Of a stretch of DNA of 64,000 nt, positions 42,655 to 51,204 are shown piece after piece. A model generated the notes under the pieces. That model had not been told where the DNA came from. It made no database searches and saw nothing but the letters and a program-made list of their open reading frames with translations. Location of the stretch: NCBI RefSeq assembly GCF_013520865.1, contig NZ_JACDXJ010000001.1, positions 186,001-250,000 of the forward strand, in the 5' to 3' direction. Source of the stretch: Microvirga mediterraneensis. Its GTDB lineage: Bacteria > Pseudomonadota > Alphaproteobacteria > Rhizobiales > Beijerinckiaceae. Positions within the stretch are counted from its first letter, which is position 1. The number at the start of each line of letters is the position of its first letter. Made by a program: the position numbers and the translations under genes.

Positions 42655-43683
42655 ATGGTCGCTCACGTTCCCATGAAGGCGAATGGCACGAAGGTTCTCA
42701 AGGGACCCGAACGCGTCGCAACGCTCCTTTTCGCCATGGGGAAACCTGCGGCGAGCAAAATCCTCAAGCACTTCAGCGAAGAGGAAATTCGTCTCGTCAC
42801 GAAATCCGCCGCGCAGCTCGGGCCCGTTTCCCCGACGCAGATCGAGCAGCTGGTCGAGGAGTTCGCCTCGAACTTCTCCGATGGTGCGGACCTGATCGGC
42901 GGCGCGGCCCATATCGAGAAGCTGCTGACCGGGATCTTAAGCCCGGAACAGATCTCCAGCATCATGAGCGAGGTCGTCGGCAACGCGAACCGGAGCATCT
43001 GGGAACGCATTTCGACCGTCAGCGAAGGCGCCATCGCCTCCTATCTCATGAAGGAGCACCCGCAGACGGCGGCCCTCATCCTGTCGAAGGTCAAGCCATC
43101 CTGCGCCGCGAAGGTGATGACACAGCTGCCGCAGCCCCTGCGGAACAACCTCATGCGCCGCATGTTGAGCATGAAGCCCATCGTCGACGAGACGATGAAG
43201 AACATCGAGAAGACGCTGCACGACGACTTCATGGCGAACTTCTCGAAGAATGCGGGTTCGGACACGCACGCGAAGATCGCCGACATCATCAACAAGATGG
43301 AACGGGATCACATGGAGGATGTCCTGACGAACCTCTCGTCCGTCCGTCCGAAATCGGCCGAGATTCTCAGGGGCCTGCTCTTCACCTTCGACGATATCGT
43401 GAAGCTGACGCCGAAGGATCGCACGACCCTGTTCGATCAGGTCCCGCCGGATCGCGTCGTGCTGGCCCTGAAGGGCACCAACGACGAGTTCCGCAAGGTG
43501 GTCCTGTCGGCGCTTTCCTCGCGCGTCCGCCGCATGATCGAGCACGAGCTCAACAGCAAGGAGCCGTCGGCCCATCGCGACATCGCGGAGGCCAGACGGA
43601 CCATTACGGATCTCGCGCTGGAGATGGCCGGTCGGGGAGAGATCGTCATCAACTCAGAGAACGAGGATGAAGCTTACTTCTAG
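42655..43683 (+). CDS. fliG: Flagellar motor switch protein FliG
   Basis: A 342-residue C-ring protein that contacts FliF and MotA. GPERVATLLFAMGKPAASKILKHF is the N-terminal FliF-binding part; KEHPQTAALILSKVKPSCAAKVM is the middle ARM domain; VFTFDDIV-type LLFTFDDIVKL followed by the charged torque helix is the C-terminal domain. A second ATG at 42673 (MKANGTK) could be the true start. Confidence 0.94.
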   Translation: MVAHVPMKANGTKVLKGPERVATLLFAMGKPAASKILKHFSEEEIRLVTKSAAQLGPVSPTQIEQLVEEFASNFSDGADLIGGAAHIEKLLTGILSPEQISSIMSEVVGNANRSIWERISTVSEGAIASYLMKEHPQTAALILSKVKPSCAAKVMTQLPQPLRNNLMRRMLSMKPIVDETMKNIEKTLHDDFMANFSKNAGSDTHAKIADIINKMERDHMEDVLTNLSSVRPKSAEILRGLLFTFDDIVKLTPKDRTTLFDQVPPDRVVLALKGTNDEFRKVVLSALSSRVRRMIEHELNSKEPSAHRDIAEARRTITDLALEMAGRGEIVINSENEDEAYF

Positions 43684-43720
43684 CGCATCGTGCGGGTCCG
43701 AAGGATCGCCTGAACGATGC
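43682..43720. repeat. Palindrome after fliG
   Basis: GCGCATCGT and ACGATGCGC are perfect 9-bp inverted arms with about 22 bp between them. The same GCGCATCGT word occurs near 20746 and 32571. The 123-bp gap between fliG and flhB otherwise has no gene. It may act as a partial terminator or mRNA stabiliser. Confidence 0.5.
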
Positions 43721-43806
43721 GCCTCTGTAGGGATTGAGTATCGCATTCTGCCCCGGGAGCGGAGTCCGCTCGTGGCCTCGATGCTCTAGCAGCCGAACCT
43801 CGGATC

Positions 43807-44871
43807 ATGTCTGACACGGACGACCAGGACAGTAAGACAGAAGCACCTTCCGACAAGAAGGTCAGGGACGCCGTCGAGAAGGGGAATATTCCCTTCTCGA
43901 GGGAAGCCCCCATGTTTGCTTCCATCGTGGGAATCCTGATCGTCCTGGCTTTCGCCGCAAGGGGCACCACCAAGACCCTGACGGAGAAGCTGTCGCTCTT
44001 CGTCAACCGGCCGCAGGACTTCCGGCTCGATTCCGGCTCGGACGCCATCGCGCTGTTCCACGCCGTCGCTCTCGAATCCGGCCAGTTCCTGATTCCGACG
44101 GTCATCATTCTGGCGGCTTGCAGCCTTGCGGCGTCGATCCTGCAGAATGTGCCGTCCCTCGTCGCCGAGCGGATCAGGCCGCAATGGAACAGAATTTCAC
44201 CCGTGAGCGGCTGGAAACGGATCTTCGGCCGCCAGGGGTTAGTGGAATTTGCGAAGTCGCTGTTCAAGTTCGCAACGATGACGCTCGTCAGCATCCTGCT
44301 TCTCAAGTCGGAGCAATACAAGGTTCTGAATGCCATGTTCACCGATCCTTCCCTCCTTCCGGAGCTGATGCTGACCATGGCCATGCGGCTTGTCTCCGCC
44401 ATCGCCATCGCGACGATCGTCCTTGTGGCGGCAGATCTGCTCTGGGCGCGCTTCAAGTGGCGCAGCGACCTGAAGATGACGAAGCAGGAGGTCAAAGAAG
44501 AGTACAAGCAGATGGAGGGAGATCCCATGGTCAAGGCGCGGATGCGCTCACTGGCCCAGGATCGAAGCCGCAAGCGCATGCTGGCCGCCGTCCCGAAGGC
44601 GACCTTCGTGATCGCCAACCCGACCCATTTTGCCATCGCCATGCGCTACGAGCGCAGCGAAGCCAGCGCCCCGATCGTCGTCGCCAAGGGCAAGGACCTC
44701 ATCGCTCTCAAAATTCGCGAGATCGCCGAAAAGAACGGCGTCCCCGTGATCGAAGACAAGCCTCTCGCAAGATCCATGTACGATCATGTCGAAGTCGACC
44801 GAATGATTCCTCCCGACTTTTATAAAGCAGTCGCTCAGCTCCTGTTCTACATCCTCACGAGGTCTAAATGA
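43807..44871 (+). CDS. flhB: Flagellar export-gate switch protein FlhB
   Basis: A 354-residue inner-membrane protein with four spans (about 30-210) and a cytoplasmic domain that cleaves itself at Asn271-Pro272 in NPTHFAIAMRY. Cleavage switches export from rod/hook to filament substrates. It lies downstream of fliG after a repeat and overlaps the next gene by 4 bp. Confidence 0.95.
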   Translation: MSDTDDQDSKTEAPSDKKVRDAVEKGNIPFSREAPMFASIVGILIVLAFAARGTTKTLTEKLSLFVNRPQDFRLDSGSDAIALFHAVALESGQFLIPTVIILAACSLAASILQNVPSLVAERIRPQWNRISPVSGWKRIFGRQGLVEFAKSLFKFATMTLVSILLLKSEQYKVLNAMFTDPSLLPELMLTMAMRLVSAIAIATIVLVAADLLWARFKWRSDLKMTKQEVKEEYKQMEGDPMVKARMRSLAQDRSRKRMLAAVPKATFVIANPTHFAIAMRYERSEASAPIVVAKGKDLIALKIREIAEKNGVPVIEDKPLARSMYDHVEVDRMIPPDFYKAVAQLLFYILTRSK

Positions 44872-45371
44872 GAAGCCTTCGCGCCGTCGAAGCCGCTGTT
44901 CCGTTGAGAGAGCATTGGGATATTCAAGCGTTCGAGGAGGTCCTGGCCTGCAACCTCAAGGATGTGATCGCCGATTTCTGCCTCACGGATCCTGAGATCA
45001 TCCGCTTCTATGCCGACAATCAGCTGCATGGAAACATGGACGAGATGGTGAATGCATCGGCGGAGCTCTATTTCAAGGGCAGGACATTGTCGTACGGCCA
45101 TGTCGCCCATGTCAGCTCCGGTCGCGAGGAAGCGTCCTGCATCGTGCTCGACATGGAGTTCAATCACGATTCCGTCACGGTCTTCTTCCAGCTCATTTTC
45201 GGCAACTATTACATCGGCGTCAAAATCAGCGAAGTTCTCCTCGAGACCGCTCTCCGCAAGGCGGATTTCAATCCTTCCTTCTTTGGAAGGATTCTCTCGT
45301 CCGCCCGATTGAGACCGCTTCCGGCCCGGTTCAAGTCGCCCTATTGCCCTGCCGGCACAATGCGCCATTGA
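44868..45371 (+). CDS. Uncharacterised protein coupled to flhB
   Basis: A 167-residue cytoplasmic-looking protein I do not recognise. It has an alpha-beta appearance: EHWDIQAFEEVLACNLKDVIADF, ELYFKGRTLSYGHVAHVSSG, and a hydrophobic core VTVFFQLIFGNYYIGVKISEVLL. Its ATG overlaps the flhB stop by 4 bp, so it is probably translated with flhB. A role in flagellar assembly is inferred from position only. Confidence 0.6.
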   Translation: MRSLRAVEAAVPLREHWDIQAFEEVLACNLKDVIADFCLTDPEIIRFYADNQLHGNMDEMVNASAELYFKGRTLSYGHVAHVSSGREEASCIVLDMEFNHDSVTVFFQLIFGNYYIGVKISEVLLETALRKADFNPSFFGRILSSARLRPLPARFKSPYCPAGTMRH

Positions 45372-45391
45372 GCATCAGAGAACGCACTCCG

Positions 45392-46084
45392 ATGCTGCAC
45401 AAATGCTTCAATGCGGTGAGCCTGCTGACGCTAACGGCCGCGATCTCGGCCTGCAGCTCGACCGATCCCTCCTACAGCCAGGGGCCTTGGGCGCAGGGAT
45501 ATGCCCGCAGGGCCTACCCGGAATACGCGGCACCCTGGGGGCGGCAGCTTCCCGGACCCGCGCCCTTTGTGATCACCCAACCTGCCGTTCTTCCCATCGA
45601 GAGTGTCGAGATCCCCGTCACGCGGCCCACAGGGCGGCGCGACTTCCGCTTCGAAGCGGATATGGGGCCCCTCCCCCCTTCGCAGGACACGGCTCTCGTG
45701 GCGCCCCCCGAGCCGGCGCCTCCAGCTGCACCGAGCCAGCAATCGCTTGCGGCGGCCCCGATCTACCCAGAGCCTCAATCGAGTCCTCCAGGAATTTTCG
45801 CCGCGCCCCAGCGTGCCACCTCGTATGCCGGAACCTGGAACGCCAGCATCGGCGCATCCTCCTGCAAGGTGCAGCTCACCAGCGTGCCTTCCCTGGATCT
45901 CTACAAAGCCTCGACGCAGGGATGCAAGGATGAGGCCGTGCGCGGCGTGAATGGATGGAGCTTCCGCGAGAACCAGGTCATCCTCTTCTCGCGAGGAACC
46001 GTGGTCGGCCGTTTGTCAGGCGCGGAAGCAGCACTTTCCGGGACGCTGAGCGGCTCCGGGTCCGAAATCAGAATGTCGCGATAA
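45392..46084 (+). CDS. Outer-membrane lipoprotein with AprI/Inh protease-inhibitor domain (Omp19-like)
   Basis: A 230-residue lipoprotein. Signal peptide with lipobox ISAC and mature Cys21, a proline-rich linker (about 90-145), then a C-terminal domain of about 85 residues beginning YAGTWNASIGASSCKVQLTS and ending SGTLSGSGSEIRMSR. This has the AprI/Inh beta-barrel pattern with two cysteines, like Brucella Omp19, which inhibits proteases. It begins 20 bp after the flhB-coupled gene. Its link to flagella is unclear. Confidence 0.75.
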   Translation: MLHKCFNAVSLLTLTAAISACSSTDPSYSQGPWAQGYARRAYPEYAAPWGRQLPGPAPFVITQPAVLPIESVEIPVTRPTGRRDFRFEADMGPLPPSQDTALVAPPEPAPPAAPSQQSLAAAPIYPEPQSSPPGIFAAPQRATSYAGTWNASIGASSCKVQLTSVPSLDLYKASTQGCKDEAVRGVNGWSFRENQVILFSRGTVVGRLSGAEAALSGTLSGSGSEIRMSR

Positions 46085-46105
46085 CGGATCGTTTTGGATG
46101 GCGGT

Positions 46106-46729
46106 TCAGCCGTCCGAGGCCGTCTGCCCGCTGCTCAGACCCGGCGCGTCCGCGCAGAAGGTCCTGGCTCCCGGCGTCCACTGACCGAAGCCGGTTGCGA
46201 CCATGTTGGCGATCACGCGGCAGACATATCGCTTCTGGGCCGGATCGTTGTTCGGGCCGGCGTGATAGCGCGCGACGGCCATCGTCCAGGTCTCGTGACG
46301 CGTCTTGAGCTCCCTGAGAAAGCGGGCTGCGTATTCCACGTTCATGCGCGGATCCAGCATGCTCGCCAGAGACGGGAAGTTCTCACGATGGTAGAGGTGG
46401 TTGATCTGCATGCAGCCGAGATCGATGAGTTTCGCGCCACTGCGGCTCGCCTCTTCGAAACGCTGCATCGCCTCGGCTGCGCTGTTGGAGAACACAGCCT
46501 TGCCTTCGACATTCATGGCATAAGGCTGCAGGCTGCCGCGCCGACCCGTCTCGGTGAGGCCGACCGAGTAGAGCATGCCGATCGGCACTCCGTATTTCGA
46601 TGAAGCGCGCATCATCTCCCGTTCGCACAGGCCGGAAGGCGCCTGGGCGAAAGCCGGAGTGGCCACACAGGCGCTAGAGATAGACCCCGCCAGCGCGGCC
46701 GCCGCCAGAAGCCAGACCTTCGCTCCCAT
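46106..46729 (-). CDS. Exported lytic transglycosylase
   Basis: A 207-residue SLT-type murein-cleaving enzyme. Start MGAKVWLLAAAALAGS at 46729 gives a signal peptide (about 1-29) and a 56-bp overlap with fliK; a longer start at 46870 lacks a signal. Catalytic Glu is in YSVGLTETGRRGSLQPYA; LIDLGCMQINHLYHRENF and RFLRELKTRHETWTMAVARYHAG are typical of the fold. It ends the fliF operon and probably opens peptidoglycan for the rod, replacing the muramidase domain missing from FlgJ. Confidence 0.82.
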   Translation of the reverse strand: MGAKVWLLAAAALAGSISSACVATPAFAQAPSGLCEREMMRASSKYGVPIGMLYSVGLTETGRRGSLQPYAMNVEGKAVFSNSAAEAMQRFEEASRSGAKLIDLGCMQINHLYHRENFPSLASMLDPRMNVEYAARFLRELKTRHETWTMAVARYHAGPNNDPAQKRYVCRVIANMVATGFGQWTPGARTFCADAPGLSSGQTASDG

Positions 46730-48062
46730 CCTGATGGATCTCCCGCCTGCTGCCGCCGTAGCGGTCTCCCTGATGGCGGGAGGAGTTGCCCTGACCCGCA
46801 GCCGCGCCCTGATCGAAGGACTGGCCTCCCATGCTTCCCTGTTGCGGACGGTGGAACGATGAGCGGTCATGGGAGGCAGATTCGGCAGATTGGATGTTGA
46901 TCAGGTCGGGACGATAGCCCGACACGCGAAGAAGGCTGGACAGCTTGTCTGCATCGTTTCGCAGAAGCTCCGCCGTGTCCTCGTGCTGAGCCTGGATTTC
47001 CATTTCGATGCTGTCGCCTGAAAGCCGCATTCTGATCGTCACGAGGCCGAGTTCCGCCGGCTTCAACTGGAGATCCAGGACCCTGAGAACACCCGCGGAG
47101 GCTCTTGCCGTGGCGACCCGGTTCAAACCATCATGCTGGAAGGAGGGATGCTGAGGTTCGGATATCCCCCTGGCATCCTCGACGATGGATCTTGCAAGCT
47201 GCTGAAGCGTGGAGGACGGGAGAGAGGCGGGTTCGGTTTTCGCCCCATTGATCGGCGCCTGCTTCTGGACGTCCGTCCGTTCCGTCATGCGATCCGAGAT
47301 CGTGCTTCTGACGGTTGCGCGTTCTTCACTCTTTGCTGCGGCCTCTGCATCGGCAGCCGTCTCCGCTGAGGCCTGGAGAGCCTCATCGGTATTTTCGGGC
47401 TGCAGGCCCTTCAAGCCAACGCTTTTGGCTTTCTCCTGAAGAAGGTTCACGGATGTCTGTCCGGTCTCCTCCGTTGAGAAGGGCAGTCCCGATTCCATCG
47501 GGGCACTGCTCAGGCCTTCGATGATGGGCTTGAAATGAGATTCCTGGTTTTGAACCGATACGGCGAGCTTCGATCCCAGTCCTGAATTCGCCGGACTCAA
47601 ATTCTCCAGTTCCTGTTGCATCATGGCCAGGGAAGGCGACGCGAAGGAGGCTCCGGAACGCCCTGGATCGGCATGATTTCCATTGGCCGTTCGCGCCAGA
47701 ATACGGGGAAGGAGATTTTCGAGGATCGCAAAGGTGGAACTGCCAGCGTCAGGAGCCGAACCATCTTCGGAACCCTCGCGCGGAGGCACCTCGGGCAGGA
47801 GATCCTGCAACGGATCGGCGTCGGCCTCTCCCGCCATCGAGAGCGCCTTGTCCCCCTCGGCGCCCACGAGAACGGCTTCGATCTGGGATGGCCCCACACC
47901 GTCTCGTGGCGGCTTTCCGGAGAACCCGTCCAGGAGCGATCCGAAATCGGAGGTCGCAGCACTTCCAGCGCTCCCCTGATTGTCCGAACCCGGAGACGGG
48001 TTGCGCGACTGCGTGTCCACAAGCCTCGGCGTTGTCTGTGACAGAAGGTCTAATCGGCTCAT
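46674..48062 (-). CDS. fliK: Flagellar hook-length control protein FliK (MotD)
   Basis: A 462-residue protein with a long low-complexity, probably disordered N-terminal ruler region (about 1-340) and a C-terminal hook-length domain: RVLDLQLKPAELGLVTIRMRLSGDSIEMEIQA. In rhizobia the same gene was first called motD. It follows motC by 14 bp, completing the motB-motC-motD group typical of Rhizobiales. Confidence 0.85.
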   Translation of the reverse strand: MSRLDLLSQTTPRLVDTQSRNPSPGSDNQGSAGSAATSDFGSLLDGFSGKPPRDGVGPSQIEAVLVGAEGDKALSMAGEADADPLQDLLPEVPPREGSEDGSAPDAGSSTFAILENLLPRILARTANGNHADPGRSGASFASPSLAMMQQELENLSPANSGLGSKLAVSVQNQESHFKPIIEGLSSAPMESGLPFSTEETGQTSVNLLQEKAKSVGLKGLQPENTDEALQASAETAADAEAAAKSEERATVRSTISDRMTERTDVQKQAPINGAKTEPASLPSSTLQQLARSIVEDARGISEPQHPSFQHDGLNRVATARASAGVLRVLDLQLKPAELGLVTIRMRLSGDSIEMEIQAQHEDTAELLRNDADKLSSLLRVSGYRPDLINIQSAESASHDRSSFHRPQQGSMGGQSFDQGAAAGQGNSSRHQGDRYGGSRREIHQDGSEGLASGGGRAGGVYL

Positions 48063-48076
48063 CAGCTTGCTAACGC

Positions 48077-49342
48077 CTAGTTCTTGATCAACTTGTCGAC
48101 GCGGCTCAGGGCGTCACGTGCCTTGGATAAGGCCTGAAGCTGTTCCAGCCCTTGCACAGGGGTGGAGGCGCTCACCTGTCCCTCCGAGGCGACCTTCGTC
48201 ACTTCCGGCTTCGCCGGAGTGGCAGGCCGGGATTGAAGGTCAGGCACTCGTCGAATCTGATCCGCCATCGCGAGGGCAGAATCCAGCAGGCTCAGGTCGT
48301 TCGCCGCGAGATTCGACCTGTCGATGCTGCGGAGATCATTGACGGCGCCATCGATGAATTGCGGCGACGTGATCAGCGAGGCTGCTCGGTAGAGCTTTGC
48401 CCTTGTCCCGCTTGCCTGGTCCGATCCGGCCAGCTCCCCGGCCTTGTCGGCCAGCAATTGGGCCGATGTGGTAAAGCCCTGTTCGATCGAGGAACGCGAT
48501 GCCAGAAGATACAGATCGCGCCTTGCCTCGGGCTCAAGCTCGGACATCATCGCCACGAGGCCGTCGAAGCGTGACGCTTCCTTGCCGAAATCGATTCGGG
48601 TCAGAGCGGCGGCCAAGCGCTGGCGGAAGTTGCCGGCATAGATCGAGTGGCGGTATCGCCGCAGGTAATCGGTGGCCAGCGACTGGAACTTCTCCATCTT
48701 GCCGGTCTGGCTGGCAACAAAGACCTGCCGTCTCAGGGCAGCCTCTTCGAGGAGGGTCCCGGGCGCCTGCAGCCGGGCGAAATCCAGCAACTCGTCGGAT
48801 TTCGCCGCGTTCTTGCGCACCACGAGTGCCGATTGAGTCAAGGCGAGCTGCGCTCCCAGCATGGGAGGAAGGGAGCGGGGATCCACGGATGCGAGTGCGC
48901 TCTGCGCAGCATCCTCCCGGCCCTCGACATAAGCGAGTGCACCTTCGACCAGGGGCCGTTCGCTCTCTCCGATCACGGACGAGCCCAGTTCCAGGAGCTT
49001 TCTCAGGATGGCCGGATTTCCGCCACTGAGGACGAAGGATACGGCCGCCTGCACGTTCTTGCTCGTTTGCCAGGTCTCGGGCTCCAGGTTCATGAACCTG
49101 TCATCCAGAATCCCCAGCAGCCCCCGCTGCGCGACGTGTGCCTCCATCGAGCCGACCGCAATCTGGTCCTGCATCAGGTGCAACGTTCTCACGAGCTGCA
49201 CCGGGCTGGGGATGCCGACGGCCTCGACCTTCTGCTCTGCATGGGCTTCAGAGGGTCCCGCGCTCTCCGCCATAGCGGCACCTGCGCCGAGGAACACGAA
49301 CATCGCAATGAAAGAGAATGAACGACCTTTCATCGTGATCAC
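48077..49342 (-). CDS. motC: Periplasmic motor protein MotC
   Basis: A 421-residue exported protein with a signal peptide (about 1-25). PSPVQLVRTLHLMQDQIAVGSMEAHVAQRGLL is the recognisable MotC start; the rest is helical, TPR-like repeats. MotC is specific to Rhizobiales and binds MotB in the periplasm. The ATG overlaps the motB stop by 4 bp. Confidence 0.88.
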   Translation of the reverse strand: MITMKGRSFSFIAMFVFLGAGAAMAESAGPSEAHAEQKVEAVGIPSPVQLVRTLHLMQDQIAVGSMEAHVAQRGLLGILDDRFMNLEPETWQTSKNVQAAVSFVLSGGNPAILRKLLELGSSVIGESERPLVEGALAYVEGREDAAQSALASVDPRSLPPMLGAQLALTQSALVVRKNAAKSDELLDFARLQAPGTLLEEAALRRQVFVASQTGKMEKFQSLATDYLRRYRHSIYAGNFRQRLAAALTRIDFGKEASRFDGLVAMMSELEPEARRDLYLLASRSSIEQGFTTSAQLLADKAGELAGSDQASGTRAKLYRAASLITSPQFIDGAVNDLRSIDRSNLAANDLSLLDSALAMADQIRRVPDLQSRPATPAKPEVTKVASEGQVSASTPVQGLEQLQALSKARDALSRVDKLIKN

Positions 49343-50550
49343 TCCTGCAACAGGATCTCGACCCGGCGATTCTGATCCGCGTTCGGATCGCTCGGGATCT
49401 TTGGATCCCGATCCGCATGCCCCTCGACCCGCACGATTCGACTCTCGTTCAGCCCGCCGCGAACGAGCATGTACAGAGCCATCTGAGCCCGCGCCTGAGA
49501 CAGCCGCCAGTTATCGTAGTTGGCCGATTTGAAGGGCCGGGCATCCGTATGCCCCCGTATGACGATCTTCCCCGGACGCGACTGCAGAATCTTCGCGATC
49601 TCGGCCATGGCCCGGACGACTTTGGCATGGGGCTCGGCCGAGCCCACGGCAAACATCGTGAAGTCGAAATTGTCCGTCAGGCTGATCAACGTTCCCGCAC
49701 CGGTCCGGCGGACGTCGATGCGCGGCTGCGGCGACGAGTCCTTGGTCGGCTGAACGGCTTTCATGATGTCCCGCTTGAGCTCCGCCGCCTTCAGATCGGC
49801 CGCACTTGCCACGCTCGCATCGCTGTTTGCAGATTGTCCTGCCGCATCGGGCGAAGTGCCGTTCGGTGTTGGCGCCGGCGCGGTGGTCTTAGGCTCGGGC
49901 CGAGTTCCGGCCGGAGCTTTCTGGCTCAGAGCTGCGACCACATCCATGATGGCCTTCGGAGGAGCTGGCGCGGCCGTTCCAGGCTTCGGCTTAGTGTCCG
50001 TCTTCAGTTCGTCGACCGGTGCGACCTGCCAATACAGAGGGTCGAATGGGTCCCTGAAAGCTTCGCCCGCCTTGAGGCCAGGAACCTCCGTATCGCCTGG
50101 CGTCGCGTCTGCGCCGAGCGTATCGTAAGGGGTCACATCAGCCTCATCGGCAATCCTGGCGAGCACGGCATAAGGATCTTGAAAGAGGGCCCCCTCCTTG
50201 AATCGCGGCTTTCGTAGCTGGTGGGACTTCCCGCCGGTTCCTTCGCCGCTCCCCTTCTCCTTGCCGTCCTTGGTGTTGTCCGTCTCATTGTCCGGCGGCA
50301 CGTTCTGCGGATCGTCGAGCCCCTTCTTGTTCGGGGTCGACTCCGCGAGCTGCACCGGATTGAAATAGTTGGCGACGCCGCTGCGTGTTTCCTCATCGGT
50401 CATGCCGATGAGCCACATCACGAGGAAGAACGCCATCATGGCCGTCATGAAATCCGCATGTGCGATCTTCCATGCGCCACCCTTGACGACATCTTCGCCA
50501 TCGTCGCTTCTACGAACGATGACGATCTCCTGTTTGTTTGAACTCGCCAT
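49339..50550 (-). CDS. motB: Flagellar motor stator protein MotB
   Basis: A 403-residue stator subunit. The plug and membrane helix HADFMTAMMAFFLVMWLIG contain the proton-carrying Asp33. A long periplasmic linker (about 55-280, Pro/Ala/Thr-rich) leads to an OmpA-like peptidoglycan-binding domain with IVIRGHTDARPFKSANYDNWRLSQ. The linker is longer than in enterobacteria, as in other Rhizobiales where MotC binds it. Confidence 0.94.
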   Translation of the reverse strand: MASSNKQEIVIVRRSDDGEDVVKGGAWKIAHADFMTAMMAFFLVMWLIGMTDEETRSGVANYFNPVQLAESTPNKKGLDDPQNVPPDNETDNTKDGKEKGSGEGTGGKSHQLRKPRFKEGALFQDPYAVLARIADEADVTPYDTLGADATPGDTEVPGLKAGEAFRDPFDPLYWQVAPVDELKTDTKPKPGTAAPAPPKAIMDVVAALSQKAPAGTRPEPKTTAPAPTPNGTSPDAAGQSANSDASVASAADLKAAELKRDIMKAVQPTKDSSPQPRIDVRRTGAGTLISLTDNFDFTMFAVGSAEPHAKVVRAMAEIAKILQSRPGKIVIRGHTDARPFKSANYDNWRLSQARAQMALYMLVRGGLNESRIVRVEGHADRDPKIPSDPNADQNRRVEILLQE

Positions 50551-50556
50551 CGATCG

Positions 50557-51204
50557 TCAGCCTTCCAAGGCCTGGAACAGTCGGGCCGACCAGGCGCTCA
50601 ATTGCGTTTGAGCAAGTGTATCCTGCGCCGTCGCGCTCACCTCGACATGCTCGCTTGGCGTAACCTCGATCAGCCTCCCGGAATTCCCGAGACTTGCCTG
50701 CAGCGACACGAGCAGATCTTCCGGCCCGGAGACATTCAGAAGGCGTGCGTCATTGCCGGACAGCAATGTCGTGAGGACCTCTTTGAACTCTGCGAGCGCC
50801 TGCTGGCGATAGGCCTCGGCAAGGAATGGCCTGAGGATGTTGGCGACCTTCTCCGAGAGGTCGCCCTCGATGCGACCGACCGCCGTTGAGATCTGATCCG
50901 AGAGTTGCTGCGCCTGCTGCTCGACCCAGATCGCACGCTGCTCGTTCATGTCCTCCAAGTGGCGGATTTTCTCGGCCGCCAGGACGTCCTCAAGCTCCTT
51001 GCGCGCGATCTCTCTTTCCTCGGCCCTCACGCGCGCCTCGATCGAGGCCGCGATCTCCGCTTGTCGATCGACGATAGGCGGCTGCGGCGGCTCCGGGCTT
51101 GGCTCAGACGCGATCTTGACGGAGCGAAGAAGGCTGATCCCCGAAGGAGCTCCCGCGGCCGGGCTCGAAAAATCGGTCAGGAGGCTGGCGAGGGTCCCGG
51201 CCAT
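50557..51204 (-). CDS. fliH: FliH-like export apparatus protein
   Basis: A 215-residue protein from the ATG at 51204, which overlaps the fliF stop by one base (TAATG). A long helix (about 50-115, IEARVRAEEREIARKELEDVLA) and a C-terminal domain (LAEAYRQQALAEFKEVLTTLL) match FliH in shape. FliH is weakly conserved; the position between fliF and motB and the lack of another fliH support the call. It would regulate FliI. Confidence 0.65.
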   Translation of the reverse strand: MAGTLASLLTDFSSPAAGAPSGISLLRSVKIASEPSPEPPQPPIVDRQAEIAASIEARVRAEEREIARKELEDVLAAEKIRHLEDMNEQRAIWVEQQAQQLSDQISTAVGRIEGDLSEKVANILRPFLAEAYRQQALAEFKEVLTTLLSGNDARLLNVSGPEDLLVSLQASLGNSGRLIEVTPSEHVEVSATAQDTLAQTQLSAWSARLFQALEG

